Shown piece after piece: positions 1 through 8,666 of a DNA stretch of 64,000 nucleotides (the stretch's first letter is position 1; each line of letters opens with the position of its first letter). The notes beneath the pieces are model-generated. The model was given only the letters and a program-made list of their open reading frames with translations, searched no databases and had not been told where the DNA came from. The stretch comes from Teretinema zuelzerae (GTDB lineage: Bacteria; Spirochaetota; Spirochaetia; Treponematales; Treponemataceae), in assembly GCF_021021555.1 (NCBI RefSeq), contig NZ_JAINWA010000003.1:1054001-1118000 (forward strand). The letters run 5' to 3'. A program made the position numbers and the translations under genes.

Positions 1-1
1 G

Positions 2-106
2 GAGAAAATCTTCGTAAAAGCGAAAACCGGAGAGGGCATAGGGTTCATCGGCAGAGGCGAAGCCGTCCAGGCGTGGACGGTCTGCCTTCTGAGCAAGCCG
101 GACTAA
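2..106 (+). CDS. C-terminal end of an unidentified protein (cut by window edge)
   Basis: An open frame enters from the left edge and stops at TAA (104-106), giving the last 34 residues and ending in LLSKPD. The third codon position is mostly G or C, as in the real genes here, which supports coding. It converges on the coiled-coil gene, whose stop lies 17 bases further on. Too little is visible to name a family. Confidence 0.45.
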   Translation, partial: EKIFVKAKTGEGIGFIGRGEAVQAWTVCLLSKPD

Positions 107-123
107 GGCCGATCCGCAAAGCC

Positions 124-3100
124 CTATTTCTGAGGCAATTCCAAAATCAGTTCAACCTCGCCGCGCGACAGATGCAGGGCGCGAGCTATTTCGTCGACCT
201 TCCAGCCCTGATGCGCCAGCTTCACGACATTCTCCCGTATTCCGACGGGAGGAGCTCCCTTCGTCTTTTTAGCCGGTCCGTCTTCCTTTAGAATGTCTCC
301 CAGAAGCTTCAACTGGTCTTGGGACTGTTTGGAAATTTCTTCGAGCCGGGTCTCGGTTCGGGCGAGCCACTCGCGGGATTTCTGCATTTTTTCTATGCGT
401 TCTTCGATATCGGAGAGCGTGGAGTCCAGCGTCGAAAGACGCTCGACGGCGGTTCCGATCTTGTTCTTTTCTTCGAGCAGGGCGTCCACGTCCCCGCGAA
501 GTCCGGTAAGCTCGCCGGGCATGACGGACATGGACTTGCGGTATTCCTGCAGCTCGGACTCGAACTCTTTCAGCATTTCAAAGGCCCGGTCGATGCCGAC
601 GACGGTTTGATCGAGCACGAGGCCCTTTTTCTCAAGCCGTTCGTATCTGCCGTTGACCTCGGCGATGGAATCCTCGAAGCGCCTGATCTGCACCTGGTAC
701 TGCTGAATATCGTCGTCGGTGACGGTGAGTTCCGCCATCTTCCGGTCGACCGATTCGGAGAGGGCCATGAGATTGGTGAAATCGGTTTCCAGAAGATCGA
801 TGCGCTTTTTCTCCGACAAAACCTTGCTGACTTTCTGCGTCGCTTCCTCTTCGAGCTTGCGCACCCTGTTGTACTGCTGTTCGAGCGAGTTCATGCTGTC
901 GCGGTATACGTCTAGACGCGAAACCTCTGCCCGCAGGCTTTCGATATCCGATTCCAGGGCGACCTTGAGCTGATCCGCCCGCTCGAAAATCTTCGTCTGG
1001 GCGATGAAGCCCTTTTGCTTCCGGTCGATTTCCTCGAGGTTCTTTGAAAGATCCGCGGCGTCAGACTGGAGCTTCTGAAAGAGCTTGTCCCGGTTCTGGT
1101 CGACTGTTTCGCGGATTTCCTGCACCATGAGCTTGAGCGACCGCAGCGTTTGGTCGGTTTCGATTCCGGTTTCGCGGATCTGGCGTTCGGTCTCGGCCGA
1201 CATGGTTTGGTACGACGCCCGGAACTCTTTGAGGGCCTCGGCGGATCGATGGTTGAAGTCCTCGCCGGCCTTGGACATTGCATCGCGGAGGGAGGAAATT
1301 TGAGCTGCGAGTGCGGCGCGTTCGTCCTCCGTTCCCGCGAGGAATTCCCTGAAAGATGACTCCCAGGACGACTGTATGTTCGAGATGGATTCCGCGGCAG
1401 AGGTCTCCAGAGCGGCGACGCGGTCTTCGACCAGGGCGCGGGCCGAGGCCAGATTCTGTTCGTTCTTGGCCTGCCAGGCGGAGAAATCGGAGCGGATGCC
1501 TTCGATAAGGGTTTCCGCGTCCGACCTGGACGCGTCCATCGAGTGCGCGAATTCCTTAGTGCGCTGCTCGATTTCGCGCTCCTGCCTGCGGAGGGCTTCC
1601 TGTATGCTGTGCGCGTGGGCGTCGAGTTCGGTCTGGGCGTGCTGAGCGGCTTTGGAACGAGCCTGTTCGAATTCGGCGCGGTATTGTTCGACGAAGGAAA
1701 GCAGGGACTGATCGCTCGCGGTGATTCGGCCCCTGAGCTCCGATTCGATCGCAGAAATCTGCTCCTCCAGCCGATCGGACTGGACCCGGTACTGCTCCGC
1801 GATGTCCGACAGCCGCTCCTTGAACTGGACGGCCTGGCGGGCCTCTGTTTCCTTGAGCGAAGATTCGCTTTCAGCCGTGAGCGCGTCGAGGCGGGCGTCG
1901 ACGTTGGATTTCCAGTTGTCGAGGGCGGCTGTGATAGCCTCGCCGCGGCGGGCGAGGTCGGAGAAGAAGTCGTCCTCGAAGACCTTGAGCTTTTCGGAGA
2001 CGTTCTCGTAGGCGCGGGCCTTCAATTCGTTCAAGCCCTGTTCAAGCGACTGCATTCTTGAGGAAAGCGTTTCGCCGGAAGACAGGAAGCGTTCCGAGAA
2101 TTCCTTGTAGCGGTTTTGCTGTTCCTGGACGAAGCCGGAAAAATCGTTTTGCACCTGGCGGGCCGTATCGGCCATCCGATTCCTGAGTTCGCCGTCCAGG
2201 CGCTCGACGTCTCCGATATGCGTTTCGAAGCGTTGGAGCCGGTCCGCGAGTTCCGAGCGCAGCAGGGAAAGAGAGGACTGAACCTCGCCGGAGGCGCGGC
2301 TGAAATCTCCTGAAATTTTCGATGAAACCTGTTCGAGCTCTTTTTCGAGCCGGGACGAGGCTTCCGAGAGTGACGCGGACTGGGACTCGTCCATAGATGC
2401 GATGCGGTTGAGTATCGCCCGGGAAGAGTCTTCCGCTCCGTGGACGGCGGTTTCAAGCCGTTCGCGGACGCTCCGTTCGAAGGTTTCAATCTCGCTTTCG
2501 ATGGCGGAGGAAATCGAAGCGACGCGCGAATCGAGCTCGCTGACCCGTTCGTTCAGGCCGCCGAGAAGGGTTTCAGAGCGCTCTTGAGCGGCGGATTCCG
2601 AATCCCGCAGAGAAGACTCGAGAGACGCAAGACGGGATGAGTGATCCTGTTCGGTTGCCGATATTTTGGTTTGAGCCGCCTGTACGAAGCGGGCGATCTC
2701 GGATTTGATCGAAGAAAGACGCTCTTGAGACTCGTCGCGCAATTCGTCGATGGAAGACGAGACTTCCTTTTGCGCGGCGGAAAGAGAGGAAAGAAGCTCG
2801 GTGCGGGACGCATCCAGCGCGTCGAAGGTTTCGCTTCTCAGCGTTTCCACGGACTCCCTGGAGTGAGAGCGGAGGGCGGCGATGTCCCGCTCGGATTCGC
2901 TGCGCAGGGTTTCGATGATGCGCGCGGATTCGGTTTTAGCGATTTCTGCGGCCTTCGACGTATCTGTACGTACGGCTTCCTCGAGCCGGGCGATGTCCGC
3001 ACGGGCGGCCGCGAGGGCTTCCGCAGTTTCGGTTTTTAGGGCGTTCGAGAGCGAAGCAGTTTCGGTTTGCAGGGACTCCGAGAGCGCCGCAGTTTCCCCG

Positions 3101-4179
3101 ACGACGGCGATTTTCAGGCTGTCGATGTCCGCGCGGGCGGCCGCGAGGGCTTCCGCAGTTTCGGTTTTAAGGGCGTTCGAGAGCGAAGCAGTTTCGGTTT
3201 GCAGGGACTCCGAGAGCGCCGCAGTTTCCCCGGCGACGGCGATTTTCAGGCTGTCGATGTCCGCACGGGCGGCCGCGAGGGCTTCCGCAGTTTCGGTTTT
3301 AAGGGCGTTCGAGAGGGCTGAGGATTCGCTCTGCCAATCGGAGCGGAAGGCTTTCAACTGATGCTGGGCATCCTGCAGCTTTTCGCGGGCCAGTTCGTTC
3401 AGGGCCGCAGTTTTCTCTTCGATGGCGGCTTTATATTTCGCGAGCCTTTCGGAGGCCTGCTCTTTCAGTTTCTGGAAGGAGGAATCCTCGAGGGAGTCAG
3501 CGCGCTTGGCGGCTTCCGCGAAGCCCTTTTGGAAGAGCGCCGTGAGGCCGGTCGTCGTCTGGTTCAGGATGTTCTCGGTTTCGCTCCGGGTGGATTCGAT
3601 TTTTACGGAAAGATCCCGGACGGTTTCCTTCCAGCCGGTGATGGTTTCGGCGTGAATATTTTCAATAACGATTTTATTCTGTCGGGCGAAGTCGTCGCGC
3701 AGAGCCGGGATCGCGGCGGAGATTTCCTCGATCTGTTTGCGGGATGCGAGGATTTTCCGTCCGAGGGAATCGGCGAAATCCGATTCGGAGGCAATGCGCT
3801 TCAAGTTTTCCTCGGCAGCGGAAGTCATCTCCATCAGCTGCTTGATGGTTTGCTCGTAGGTGTCTATGCGCTTTCCCATGTCGGCGATCGCCTGGGTGCG
3901 CTGGAGGAGCGCTTCTTCCCGGCGGGTTATATCTTCGCGAATGGACTCGAGGCGCTTCACGGCGGCTATCGCGCGCTGCTGCTCGACGTCGAGGGAAATA
4001 GTCGATTCTTCCAGCTTCCCGGTTTTTTCCTTGATGAAGGCTTCCAGGTCTTCCTTGAGCTTGTCGCCGAATTTTTTAACTTTTTCGATAGAGCGGTTAC
4101 TTTTATCCAACTGGCGGAAAACGATAACCAGGGTACATGATAATATGAGGGTTATGATGTTTCCGGGAGTAAAAAACAT
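124..4179 (-). CDS. SpiroCoCo-type giant coiled-coil protein
   Basis: 1351 residues. An N-terminal membrane segment (about residues 5-22, IITLILSCTLVIVF) is followed by more than 1200 residues of Glu/Lys/Ser/Ala-rich coiled coil and a small C-terminal helix-turn-helix-like motif (KVDEIARALHLSRGEVELIL). This layout matches the spirochaete SpiroCoCo coiled-coil family, presumed to be a membrane-anchored structural filament; that role is inferred. Residues near 290-395 are a tandem 44-residue repeat. The start is the ATG at 4179, 36 bases after the HAD gene, with only a weak purine-rich site upstream. It is the last gene of the leftward ExbB-ExbD-TonB-HAD set. No enzyme motif is visible. Confidence 0.8.
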   Translation of the reverse strand: MFFTPGNIITLILSCTLVIVFRQLDKSNRSIEKVKKFGDKLKEDLEAFIKEKTGKLEESTISLDVEQQRAIAAVKRLESIREDITRREEALLQRTQAIADMGKRIDTYEQTIKQLMEMTSAAEENLKRIASESDFADSLGRKILASRKQIEEISAAIPALRDDFARQNKIVIENIHAETITGWKETVRDLSVKIESTRSETENILNQTTTGLTALFQKGFAEAAKRADSLEDSSFQKLKEQASERLAKYKAAIEEKTAALNELAREKLQDAQHQLKAFRSDWQSESSALSNALKTETAEALAAARADIDSLKIAVAGETAALSESLQTETASLSNALKTETAEALAAARADIDSLKIAVVGETAALSESLQTETASLSNALKTETAEALAAARADIARLEEAVRTDTSKAAEIAKTESARIIETLRSESERDIAALRSHSRESVETLRSETFDALDASRTELLSSLSAAQKEVSSSIDELRDESQERLSSIKSEIARFVQAAQTKISATEQDHSSRLASLESSLRDSESAAQERSETLLGGLNERVSELDSRVASISSAIESEIETFERSVRERLETAVHGAEDSSRAILNRIASMDESQSASLSEASSRLEKELEQVSSKISGDFSRASGEVQSSLSLLRSELADRLQRFETHIGDVERLDGELRNRMADTARQVQNDFSGFVQEQQNRYKEFSERFLSSGETLSSRMQSLEQGLNELKARAYENVSEKLKVFEDDFFSDLARRGEAITAALDNWKSNVDARLDALTAESESSLKETEARQAVQFKERLSDIAEQYRVQSDRLEEQISAIESELRGRITASDQSLLSFVEQYRAEFEQARSKAAQHAQTELDAHAHSIQEALRRQEREIEQRTKEFAHSMDASRSDAETLIEGIRSDFSAWQAKNEQNLASARALVEDRVAALETSAAESISNIQSSWESSFREFLAGTEDERAALAAQISSLRDAMSKAGEDFNHRSAEALKEFRASYQTMSAETERQIRETGIETDQTLRSLKLMVQEIRETVDQNRDKLFQKLQSDAADLSKNLEEIDRKQKGFIAQTKIFERADQLKVALESDIESLRAEVSRLDVYRDSMNSLEQQYNRVRKLEEEATQKVSKVLSEKKRIDLLETDFTNLMALSESVDRKMAELTVTDDDIQQYQVQIRRFEDSIAEVNGRYERLEKKGLVLDQTVVGIDRAFEMLKEFESELQEYRKSMSVMPGELTGLRGDVDALLEEKNKIGTAVERLSTLDSTLSDIEERIEKMQKSREWLARTETRLEEISKQSQDQLKLLGDILKEDGPAKKTKGAPPVGIRENVVKLAHQGWKVDEIARALHLSRGEVELILELPQK
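2992..3316 (-). repeat. 132-bp tandem repeat inside the coiled-coil gene (about 2.5 copies)
   Basis: The same sequence recurs at exact 132-bp spacing (for example the CGGGCGGCCGCGAG core at 3002, 3134 and 3266), with only a few differences between copies. It encodes a 44-residue unit containing ALKTETAEALA and SLQTETASLSN. 44 residues is four 11-residue turns, so the unit keeps coiled-coil register. Confidence 0.9.
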
Positions 4180-4215
4180 TGCCGGGCCTGCCCTTTTTGT
4201 ACAGAATAATATCAG

Positions 4216-4905
4216 TTATTCTAGCACAAACCGCTCTAATTGGCGATAGGAGTAAAAGGAAATATCGGCTTCGGGAATTCTCTTGCCCAACAGCCAGGCA
4301 AGGGGACTGACGATGCAGGCGGTGAGCATGCCGGCGTTCGAAGCGCCGCGCACGTCGGATCGGACAGAGTTTCCGACGTAGAGGATGCGGTTCGCGGGAA
4401 CGCCGAGAGCCTTCGAGAGATCCTCGAAGGGAGCGGCAGAGGGCTTCAGGGCTCCCGAATTTTCCGAACCGAGAACGGCTTCGCACAGTGGAGCGAGGCC
4501 CCACACGTCTCCTTTCTGTTCGGGAAGAAAATCCGATAAGAGGCCGAGCTTCAATCCGTCTTTTTTAAGGGCCAGAAAACATTCACGGACGTGAGGAAAA
4601 AGGGGCACGCGCGAAAAGACGGGCTGCCAGCCCCGATACACGAGAGAGTCCAGGCGTTCGCGCTCCTCTTCAGGAGTTCGTCCCGTCCGTTTCGCGAGGA
4701 GCCCCGCCTGCCATTCGAAAAAATCGGATCTGGTTTGGCCGGGGTGTTCTTCCTGCCATATCCGCATTTCGGCGCGGACGCGTCCGAACTGAGCGAGCCA
4801 GAGGCCGCGGCGCAGCACGAAGGGAATCAGGCGGACGAAGAGGGACGGGTCGGGATACAGGGTCCCGTCGATATCAAAGGCAACTGCGTCGATTCTGGAT
4901 CTCAT
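4216..4905 (-). CDS. HAD-family hydrolase (phosphatase-like)
   Basis: 229 residues. Motif I FDIDGTLYPD (about residues 10-19) carries both nucleophile and acid/base aspartates; motif II is LGLLSDF; the KPS stretch gives the motif III lysine; and GNSVRSD supplies the acidic Mg2+ site. This is a soluble phosphatase of the HAD superfamily; the substrate cannot be read from sequence. Its ATG overlaps the TGA of the TonB gene by four bases (ATGA), so translational coupling is likely. The coiled-coil gene follows after 36 bases. Confidence 0.85.
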   Translation of the reverse strand: MRSRIDAVAFDIDGTLYPDPSLFVRLIPFVLRRGLWLAQFGRVRAEMRIWQEEHPGQTRSDFFEWQAGLLAKRTGRTPEEERERLDSLVYRGWQPVFSRVPLFPHVRECFLALKKDGLKLGLLSDFLPEQKGDVWGLAPLCEAVLGSENSGALKPSAAPFEDLSKALGVPANRILYVGNSVRSDVRGASNAGMLTACIVSPLAWLLGKRIPEADISFYSYRQLERFVLE

Positions 4906-5894
4906 TTTATTTTTATACTATACAGAAACCCTGCCTGTCCATCGGAAGAACCGGCTTCGAACCTCCACCGGGAAAACTCTCTCCGGAGAAAATCCTGCAC
5001 CTTGGGGGGAAGGCTCGCGGAGGGAGTGAACGAGACGCTCCCTGAAATGACAGAGCCATCGGCGCGAACCCGGAAGCCGATGGTCACATCGAGATTAGAA
5101 GTGATGAGGACAATGAGTTCCGGGGGAAGCTCTATTTTCGGGTTTGCAGGACTGAGAAGCCTTCTCGCGGCGCCTTCGAACGAAAGTTCCGGAATGGTCG
5201 AGACAGAGCGGGAATCGGATGCCGACGCCGAGGAAGCGGAAGACGACGATCCGTCGCGGGAGCCGGCCGTTGCGGCGCCGATTTCTTTGAGGCTGCGTTC
5301 TGTGGACTCCGAGGCGTCGGTTTTTTGCCGCGCGGTCGAAGAAACCGCCGAGACCGGACCCGAGGGAGAAGAGTCCACCCTTCCGGCGCTTCCTTCGAAA
5401 ACCTGATCCTGCCGGCCGCCCGAAGGGAGGCTCTTCCGTTCGACGGGAGAGGATTGTTCGGAAGCGGTAAAATCGAGGAATTCGGCCTCGCCCGTATCGC
5501 GGCTAGACGAAACAACCGGTTTATCGAAGTTTGGTATGCCCAGGCCGGAGGATTGCCGCGCCGGTTCGGCCGGCTTGGCCTTCGCGGCGGCGGGCTTCGC
5601 GGGAGCAGATTTCGCGGGCGCGGGCGGGGCTTTCTTCGCCGAAGAGGGAGCCGCTTTGTTCGCCGCCGGAACGCGTTCGGGCTCCTGAACTTCCGCGATT
5701 TTCTGCGGAGCCGGGGGCGGAATTTCGCGCTCAGGGGGGTTAAGGAGAATTTTCACCGATTGGTATTCGACAGTCTTCGGCGGGCGCAGGGTTTCCGGAA
5801 AGAGCATGAAGAAAAGCCCGATAACCGCGTAAAAAAGAAGAGAAAACAATGCGCTTTTCTTGAGGCGATCGCGGTCCGACTGGTTAAAATCCAT
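4902..5894 (-). CDS. TonB-family energy transducer
   Basis: About 330 residues. A short cytoplasmic N-terminus and one membrane helix (LFSLLFYAVIGLFFMLF) lead into a long periplasmic Pro/Ala/Lys-rich spacer (repeated PAKSAPAKPAAAKAK-type segments), a Ser-rich stretch and a C-terminal globular domain (LDVTIGFRVRADGSVISGSV) of TonB/TolA type. It should couple the proton motive force harvested by ExbBD to an outer-membrane partner. GTG at 5897 and ATG at 5894 are adjacent; ATG is chosen, with AAGGGG upstream. It lies 15 bases after exbD. Confidence 0.8.
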   Translation of the reverse strand: MDFNQSDRDRLKKSALFSLLFYAVIGLFFMLFPETLRPPKTVEYQSVKILLNPPEREIPPPAPQKIAEVQEPERVPAANKAAPSSAKKAPPAPAKSAPAKPAAAKAKPAEPARQSSGLGIPNFDKPVVSSSRDTGEAEFLDFTASEQSSPVERKSLPSGGRQDQVFEGSAGRVDSSPSGPVSAVSSTARQKTDASESTERSLKEIGAATAGSRDGSSSSASSASASDSRSVSTIPELSFEGAARRLLSPANPKIELPPELIVLITSNLDVTIGFRVRADGSVISGSVSFTPSASLPPKVQDFLRREFSRWRFEAGSSDGQAGFLYSIKIK

Positions 5895-5909
5895 CACTTC
5901 GGCAACCCC

Positions 5910-6311
5910 TTACTCCCGCGTCCGGAGATTTACGCCGACGAAGCCCGTTCTCCGCAGGGAGTCCAGGACGTTGACGATCCGTCCGTTCGGCACGGCAGAG
6001 TCGGCTTCAAGGCTCACCGGGACGGCATCCCGTGGAATGTCCGTGCCGAGGGCTTCGAGGGCCGCGTCCAACGCTTCCATCTCCACCCGTTCGGTGTTGA
6101 CGTAGAGGCCGCCGTCTGCTTCCACCGTGATGGTGATGCCGTTCGTGCGCACGCCCTGGGCGGTCGAGGATTTTGGAAGATCGAGGGAGATGCCCGGCAG
6201 CACCGCGAAGGTTGTGGAAACCAGAAAAAAGAGGATGAGCTGGAACACCACGTCGATCATGGGAACCAGATCGACGACCGCGCGCGTTTCGAGTCTCCGC
6301 TTAAACTTCAT
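5910..6311 (-). CDS. exbD: ExbD/TolR biopolymer transport protein
   Basis: 133 residues, usual ExbD length. The N-terminal membrane helix VDLVPMIDVVFQLILFFLVSTTF contains the family's proton-path aspartate (MIDV). The remainder is a small periplasmic domain. It overlaps the 3' end of exbB by 11 bases and precedes tonB, so the three form one unit of a stator-type proton channel plus transducer. Confidence 0.92.
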   Translation of the reverse strand: MKFKRRLETRAVVDLVPMIDVVFQLILFFLVSTTFAVLPGISLDLPKSSTAQGVRTNGITITVEADGGLYVNTERVEMEALDAALEALGTDIPRDAVPVSLEADSAVPNGRIVNVLDSLRRTGFVGVNLRTRE

Positions 6312-6924
6312 GCTTTTTCTTCTCCGCGACCAAAAGGAGAACCAGGTCGCTCACGGACGCTTCCATTTCCGTTACCATGCGGTTCACCTCCGCGATGAAG
6401 TAGTTGTAGAAAATGATGGCGGGAATGGACACGATAAGGCCGGTCGCGGTGGTAACCAGGGCTTCTGAAATGGCGCCGGCGAGAACGGCGGGATTTCCCA
6501 TGGAGCCCATGTCCCCCAGGACGCCGAAGGCCTGGATGTTGCCGGTAACGGTTCCCAAAAGGCCGAGGAGGGTCGCTATGTTCGCCACGGTGCCGAGGGT
6601 GGAAAGATAGCGTTCAAGCCGGGGAATTTCCCGGTTCGCCTGATTCATCACCGCTTCCTTTATGGAAGCCTCTGAAAAATCGCGGTAGGCGATTCCCGTC
6701 TTCATCAGCCGGGACACGGGGCTTTCCACGGTATCGCAGATGGCCGCGGCTTCGTCGTAATGGCCCTTGTCGATGCTCGCGCGGATGCGCGGAAGGAGAT
6801 CCCGCTCCCCCTTTTTAATGCCGCTGTAGAAAATGAGCCGCTCGATGATGATCACCGTGGCTATCACGGCGCTGAGCGCTATCGGAATCATTACCGGGCC
6901 GCCGCCTATTAAAATTGAAAACAT
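6301..6924 (-). CDS. exbB: ExbB/TolQ/MotA-family proton channel subunit
   Basis: 207 residues with three membrane helices: one near the N-terminus (VMIPIALSAVIATVIIIERLIFY) and a pair in the second half (VANIATLLGLLGTVTGNIQAF and TTATGLIVSIPAIIFYNYF), the arrangement of ExbB/TolQ. A TTG at 6930 is in frame, but GGAGG sits immediately before it and six bases before the ATG at 6924, so the ATG is the start. It works with ExbD as the inner-membrane motor for the adjacent TonB. Confidence 0.92.
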   Translation of the reverse strand: MFSILIGGGPVMIPIALSAVIATVIIIERLIFYSGIKKGERDLLPRIRASIDKGHYDEAAAICDTVESPVSRLMKTGIAYRDFSEASIKEAVMNQANREIPRLERYLSTLGTVANIATLLGLLGTVTGNIQAFGVLGDMGSMGNPAVLAGAISEALVTTATGLIVSIPAIIFYNYFIAEVNRMVTEMEASVSDLVLLLVAEKKKHEV

Positions 6925-6945
6925 GTACAACCTCCAGAGTATTGA

Positions 6946-6982
6946 GCGCTTCGGAAAAAAAGCGAGTTTTTTTTCGAAGCGC
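6946..6982 (-). terminator. Stem-loop between the barrel gene and exbB
   Basis: GCGCTTCG (6946-6953) pairs with CGAAGCGC (6975-6982), extended by an A7/T8 stretch, with a 5-base loop. It may end or attenuate transcripts from the barrel gene, or protect the exbB message; there is no separate U tract outside the stem. Confidence 0.5.
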
Positions 6983-6989
6983 CCGTGTA

Positions 6990-8663
6990 TTAAAAGTCCA
7001 CGCGGGCAGACGCTGAAAAAGATCCGCTGCGCAGGGCGTAATTTCCAAGCCGGTACCGGGTTTCTCCCAGCATCGGAGACAATCCGTCTTCTACGGACAC
7101 GATGAAAGACAGCATGTCGGCGGGCCGCAGGGTCGCGGTTACGCCGATTTCGGGCAGGGCCTCGTAATCCAGCGCGACGAGGGCTTGCGCGCGCGCGTCC
7201 CAGAGGGGACGCGGACCGGGGGACTTAACTCCGGCTGAGAAGCGGGCCTCGTGGGCGCCGTCCTTCCAGAGAAGATCGAGCCACTGGGCGTTCCAGGCGG
7301 CTTCCAGTGTGAAGACCGACGGCGTCCAGGCGAGGGCAAGCGAGGACTCCAGGCTGTTGCGCTCGACCCGGGCCGTTTCTAAAAGCGAGGACTGATCAAG
7401 GGTATCGGTAACCGCGAGGACGCCGCGCCCGAAGGCAGTCTTTTTCCACGCAAGGGCGGTCGAAAAGGAAACCCGCTCGGCCGGCGTCACCGAGGCTTGC
7501 GCTTGAGCGAACCAGTCGGAAGAAAGCGCGCTTAAGCGGTTCCGCTCGACGAAGGGATGATCGGGAGCGAGATCCCAGGGGGACGCGCGGTCGGCGCTCA
7601 AGCCCGCCGAGACGTGGATAAGACTCAACGCCTCCAGAGGATGGTCGAAGTCGAGAGCCGTGGCAAAGGGGGCGAGAACGCCGTCTTCGCTATCGTAGCG
7701 GAGTCCGCCTGAAAGCGACGCGCGGAAGAAGCTCCGTTCCCAGAGGAGAGACAGATCCCCGGAGCCCTGATGGAATTCGCCGATATCGGCCATGCCTTCG
7801 AAAAAGTAGCCGCCGAAAAGAGATATATCGGCGGTTCCGCCGAAAGCGGAGCCGGCCCAGCCGGCTGAAATGCCGGGGATGATCTGATAGGAGGCGGCGT
7901 CGGTTATTGTTTCGTTAACATAGGGTTCGACTGATCCCGCAAGGGAATCGGGAGAAGCCAGGCGGGAAAGGCCGGCGAAGGAGGCTCCCCAATAGGCTCC
8001 GGGAGCGGATTCAGTCCGGGATGAATAGGCGCCGTTCCAGGCGATTTCACGCGAACTCAAGGACCAGTAGCGGTCGTTTTTGCCCTGAAAACCGTCCGAT
8101 CCGGAAGAGAGGGAGGAGTCGAGGGACCAGACGCCGGTTTGGATTCCGGGTGTATGGCGGACGGAGGCGCGGAGATCGATCGACCGGTCGAAGAAGGCTT
8201 CGCCGACGGATGAGCCGGTGTAGGCGTCCGCCGCGTCGTAGGCGAAATGCAGGGATGCCTCGGGAGAGCCGGAAGAGGCGCTTCGAGCTTTCGAGCCGTG
8301 GACGAAGAGTTCGCCCTTGAGGAGTCCCGGATAGCCGGCCCCGAGAAGAGCGTAGCCTATGACCGGGCGCGGGGCTTCGGGAACGTCCGGGACGGGAAGC
8401 TCCCGGGAAACGGGTTCCGCGGGAAGCGGTTCGGCTTCCGCGGCGGGAGGATCTTGCGGAAGCGGAACGGGAGGATATTCCGGGACGGCCGCCGGAAAGG
8501 GGGACGGCAGCGAAGGCAGCGCGCCTTCAGGAACGGCGTTGCCGGTGTTGCGTATGCGGGTTTCGATGTCCGGCACGGAAATGTCGGAGGCGAAAGCCCT
8601 GAAAGCAGTCAAAATGAGAAGAGAAGCTGCATATCGGTATTTCAGTTTCAATTGTTTGTTCAT
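6990..8663 (-). CDS. Putative outer-membrane beta-barrel protein
   Basis: 557 residues. An N-terminal export signal (SLLILTAFRAFAS) is followed by a Pro/Glu-rich linker (about residues 35-95), then about 450 residues of alternating aromatic/polar strands ending in SASARVDF. A terminal Phe is typical of outer-membrane barrels. No TonB-receptor plug or TonB box was recognised. SD GGAG lies seven bases before the ATG. The gene begins just after the TPR gene's stop and is followed by exbB-exbD-tonB, so the barrel is a plausible partner of that energy system; this is inference from context. Confidence 0.6.
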   Translation of the reverse strand: MNKQLKLKYRYAASLLILTAFRAFASDISVPDIETRIRNTGNAVPEGALPSLPSPFPAAVPEYPPVPLPQDPPAAEAEPLPAEPVSRELPVPDVPEAPRPVIGYALLGAGYPGLLKGELFVHGSKARSASSGSPEASLHFAYDAADAYTGSSVGEAFFDRSIDLRASVRHTPGIQTGVWSLDSSLSSGSDGFQGKNDRYWSLSSREIAWNGAYSSRTESAPGAYWGASFAGLSRLASPDSLAGSVEPYVNETITDAASYQIIPGISAGWAGSAFGGTADISLFGGYFFEGMADIGEFHQGSGDLSLLWERSFFRASLSGGLRYDSEDGVLAPFATALDFDHPLEALSLIHVSAGLSADRASPWDLAPDHPFVERNRLSALSSDWFAQAQASVTPAERVSFSTALAWKKTAFGRGVLAVTDTLDQSSLLETARVERNSLESSLALAWTPSVFTLEAAWNAQWLDLLWKDGAHEARFSAGVKSPGPRPLWDARAQALVALDYEALPEIGVTATLRPADMLSFIVSVEDGLSPMLGETRYRLGNYALRSGSFSASARVDF

Positions 8664-8666
8664 TCA

